Source: Gemmatimonadota bacterium (GTDB lineage Bacteria; Gemmatimonadota; Gemmatimonadetes; Longimicrobiales; Gaopeijiaceae). Taken from it: a DNA stretch of 5,402 nucleotides. The stretch is taken from contig SKZC01000143.1 of NCBI GenBank assembly GCA_007127575.1, positions 1-5,402 of the forward strand. The letters are read 5' to 3'. Of this stretch, positions 4,965 through 5,402 are shown piece after piece (positions within the stretch are counted from its first letter, which is position 1; each line of letters begins with the position of its first letter). The notes beneath the pieces were generated by a model. The model worked only from the letters and a program-made list of their open reading frames with translations, was not told where the DNA came from and did not search any database. Both the position numbers and the translations under genes were made by a program.

Positions 4965-5402
4965 ATGCGAACGTTTTCGACGATTTTTGCCCCTATCCTT
5001 GCGCTGCTCCTGGTGGCGCCACTCGCCGCCCCGGTCAACGGGTCGGCGCAGTCGGTGGCCCCGGAAGGGATGTCCACTCGCAACGAAGCCCTTGGGGTCC
5101 CTGCCGACGCCTTCACCCCGGGTCCGCTGACGAGTCGGACCGGACCGCTGGAGATCGGACCCGGGGCGGAGGTGGGCCGTCTGGAGACCCGGAACGGGCC
5201 GGTGCAGGTGGGAGAAGATGCCACCGTGGGTCCCGTGACCACCCGAAACGGCACGGTCCAGGTCGGTGCCCGGTCGTGGGTCAACGGAGACCTTCGCAGC
5301 CGCAACGGCGCCATCCGAGTCGGGGAGGGTGCAGGCGTTTCCGGAGAGGTGCGGACCCGGAACGGCGGGATCGTACTCGGGGCAGGAGGTCGGATCCAGG
5401 GC
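4965..5402 (+). CDS. Second secreted beta-solenoid repeat protein, N-terminal fragment
   Basis: An ATG at 4965, with GGGAGGA (4955-4961) upstream, opens a frame that runs 146 codons to the window edge without a stop; the C-terminus is missing. Residues 1-28 are a Sec signal peptide (MRTFSTIFAPILALLLVAPL..., likely cleavage GSA/QS). From about residue 36 the protein is a repeat of 18-19 residues with consensus [LV]-x-[TS]-R-N-G-x-[VI]-x-[VL]-G-x-x-[AG]-x-[VI]. The Arg of the RNG/RTG motif falls at 39, 58, 76, 94, 113 and 132; the first unit is degenerate (RNE). This regular pattern indicates a right-handed beta-helix, with Asn-Gly turns stacking, and resembles the neighbouring DUF4097 protein, whose turns use VSG at nearly the same period. 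I cannot name the family firmly. Context (candidate ECF promoter, export signal) suggests an envelope component under the local sigma factor. Charged and glycine-rich turns argue against a membrane domain. Confidence 0.8.
   Translation, partial: MRTFSTIFAPILALLLVAPLAAPVNGSAQSVAPEGMSTRNEALGVPADAFTPGPLTSRTGPLEIGPGAEVGRLETRNGPVQVGEDATVGPVTTRNGTVQVGARSWVNGDLRSRNGAIRVGEGAGVSGEVRTRNGGIVLGAGGRIQG

Noticed and set aside
4965..5402. Tandem DNA repeat or CRISPR-like array at the right end
   Set aside because: The 54-57 bp periodicity is at the protein level (beta-solenoid repeats) with diverged codons in one open frame; there are no identical repeats with unique spacers.

Overview
The window is GC-rich, densely coding bacterial DNA with GTG/ATG starts and purine-rich ribosome binding sites. 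Its gene types (ECF sigma factor with a zinc-finger anti-sigma factor whose C-terminal domain is a type I associate with this group, secreted DUF4097-like beta-solenoid proteins, a degenerate tandem universal stress protein) suggest Gemmatimonadota or a similar environmental lineage. That placement is an inference from style and not a marker-gene result.

Layout, left to right. (1) The 3' end of a dicarboxylate/amino acid:cation symporter (+, 1-275), with a hairpin over its stop codon. (2) A stress-signalling operon (+): ECF sigma factor (386-1000), anti-sigma factor overlapping it by an ATGA junction (997-1665), and a secreted DUF4097-type beta-solenoid protein (1757-2698). (3) An OxyR-type LysR regulator (-, 2678-3589) that converges on the DUF4097 gene and overlaps its 3' end by 21 bp. 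(4) A 438-bp intergenic region (3590-4027) with a near-consensus promoter, a 10-bp palindrome, hairpins and no convincing gene. (5) A tandem universal stress protein (+, 4028-4846). (6) The 5' part of a second secreted beta-solenoid protein (+, 4965 to the window end).

How the parts may work together. The same ECF-type promoter pattern, AAACCTT-N14-CGTC, lies upstream of the sigma gene (308-332) and upstream of the second beta-solenoid gene (4846-4870). The simplest reading is that the ECF factor autoregulates and also drives the second secreted protein, while the first secreted protein is made from the sigma operon. With OxyR and the universal stress protein in between, the locus looks like an envelope/oxidative stress island whose output is a pair of exported repeat proteins built on the same 18-19 residue repeat. 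The wiring is a hypothesis; the gene identities of the sigma factor, anti-sigma factor, OxyR and DUF4097 protein are well supported.
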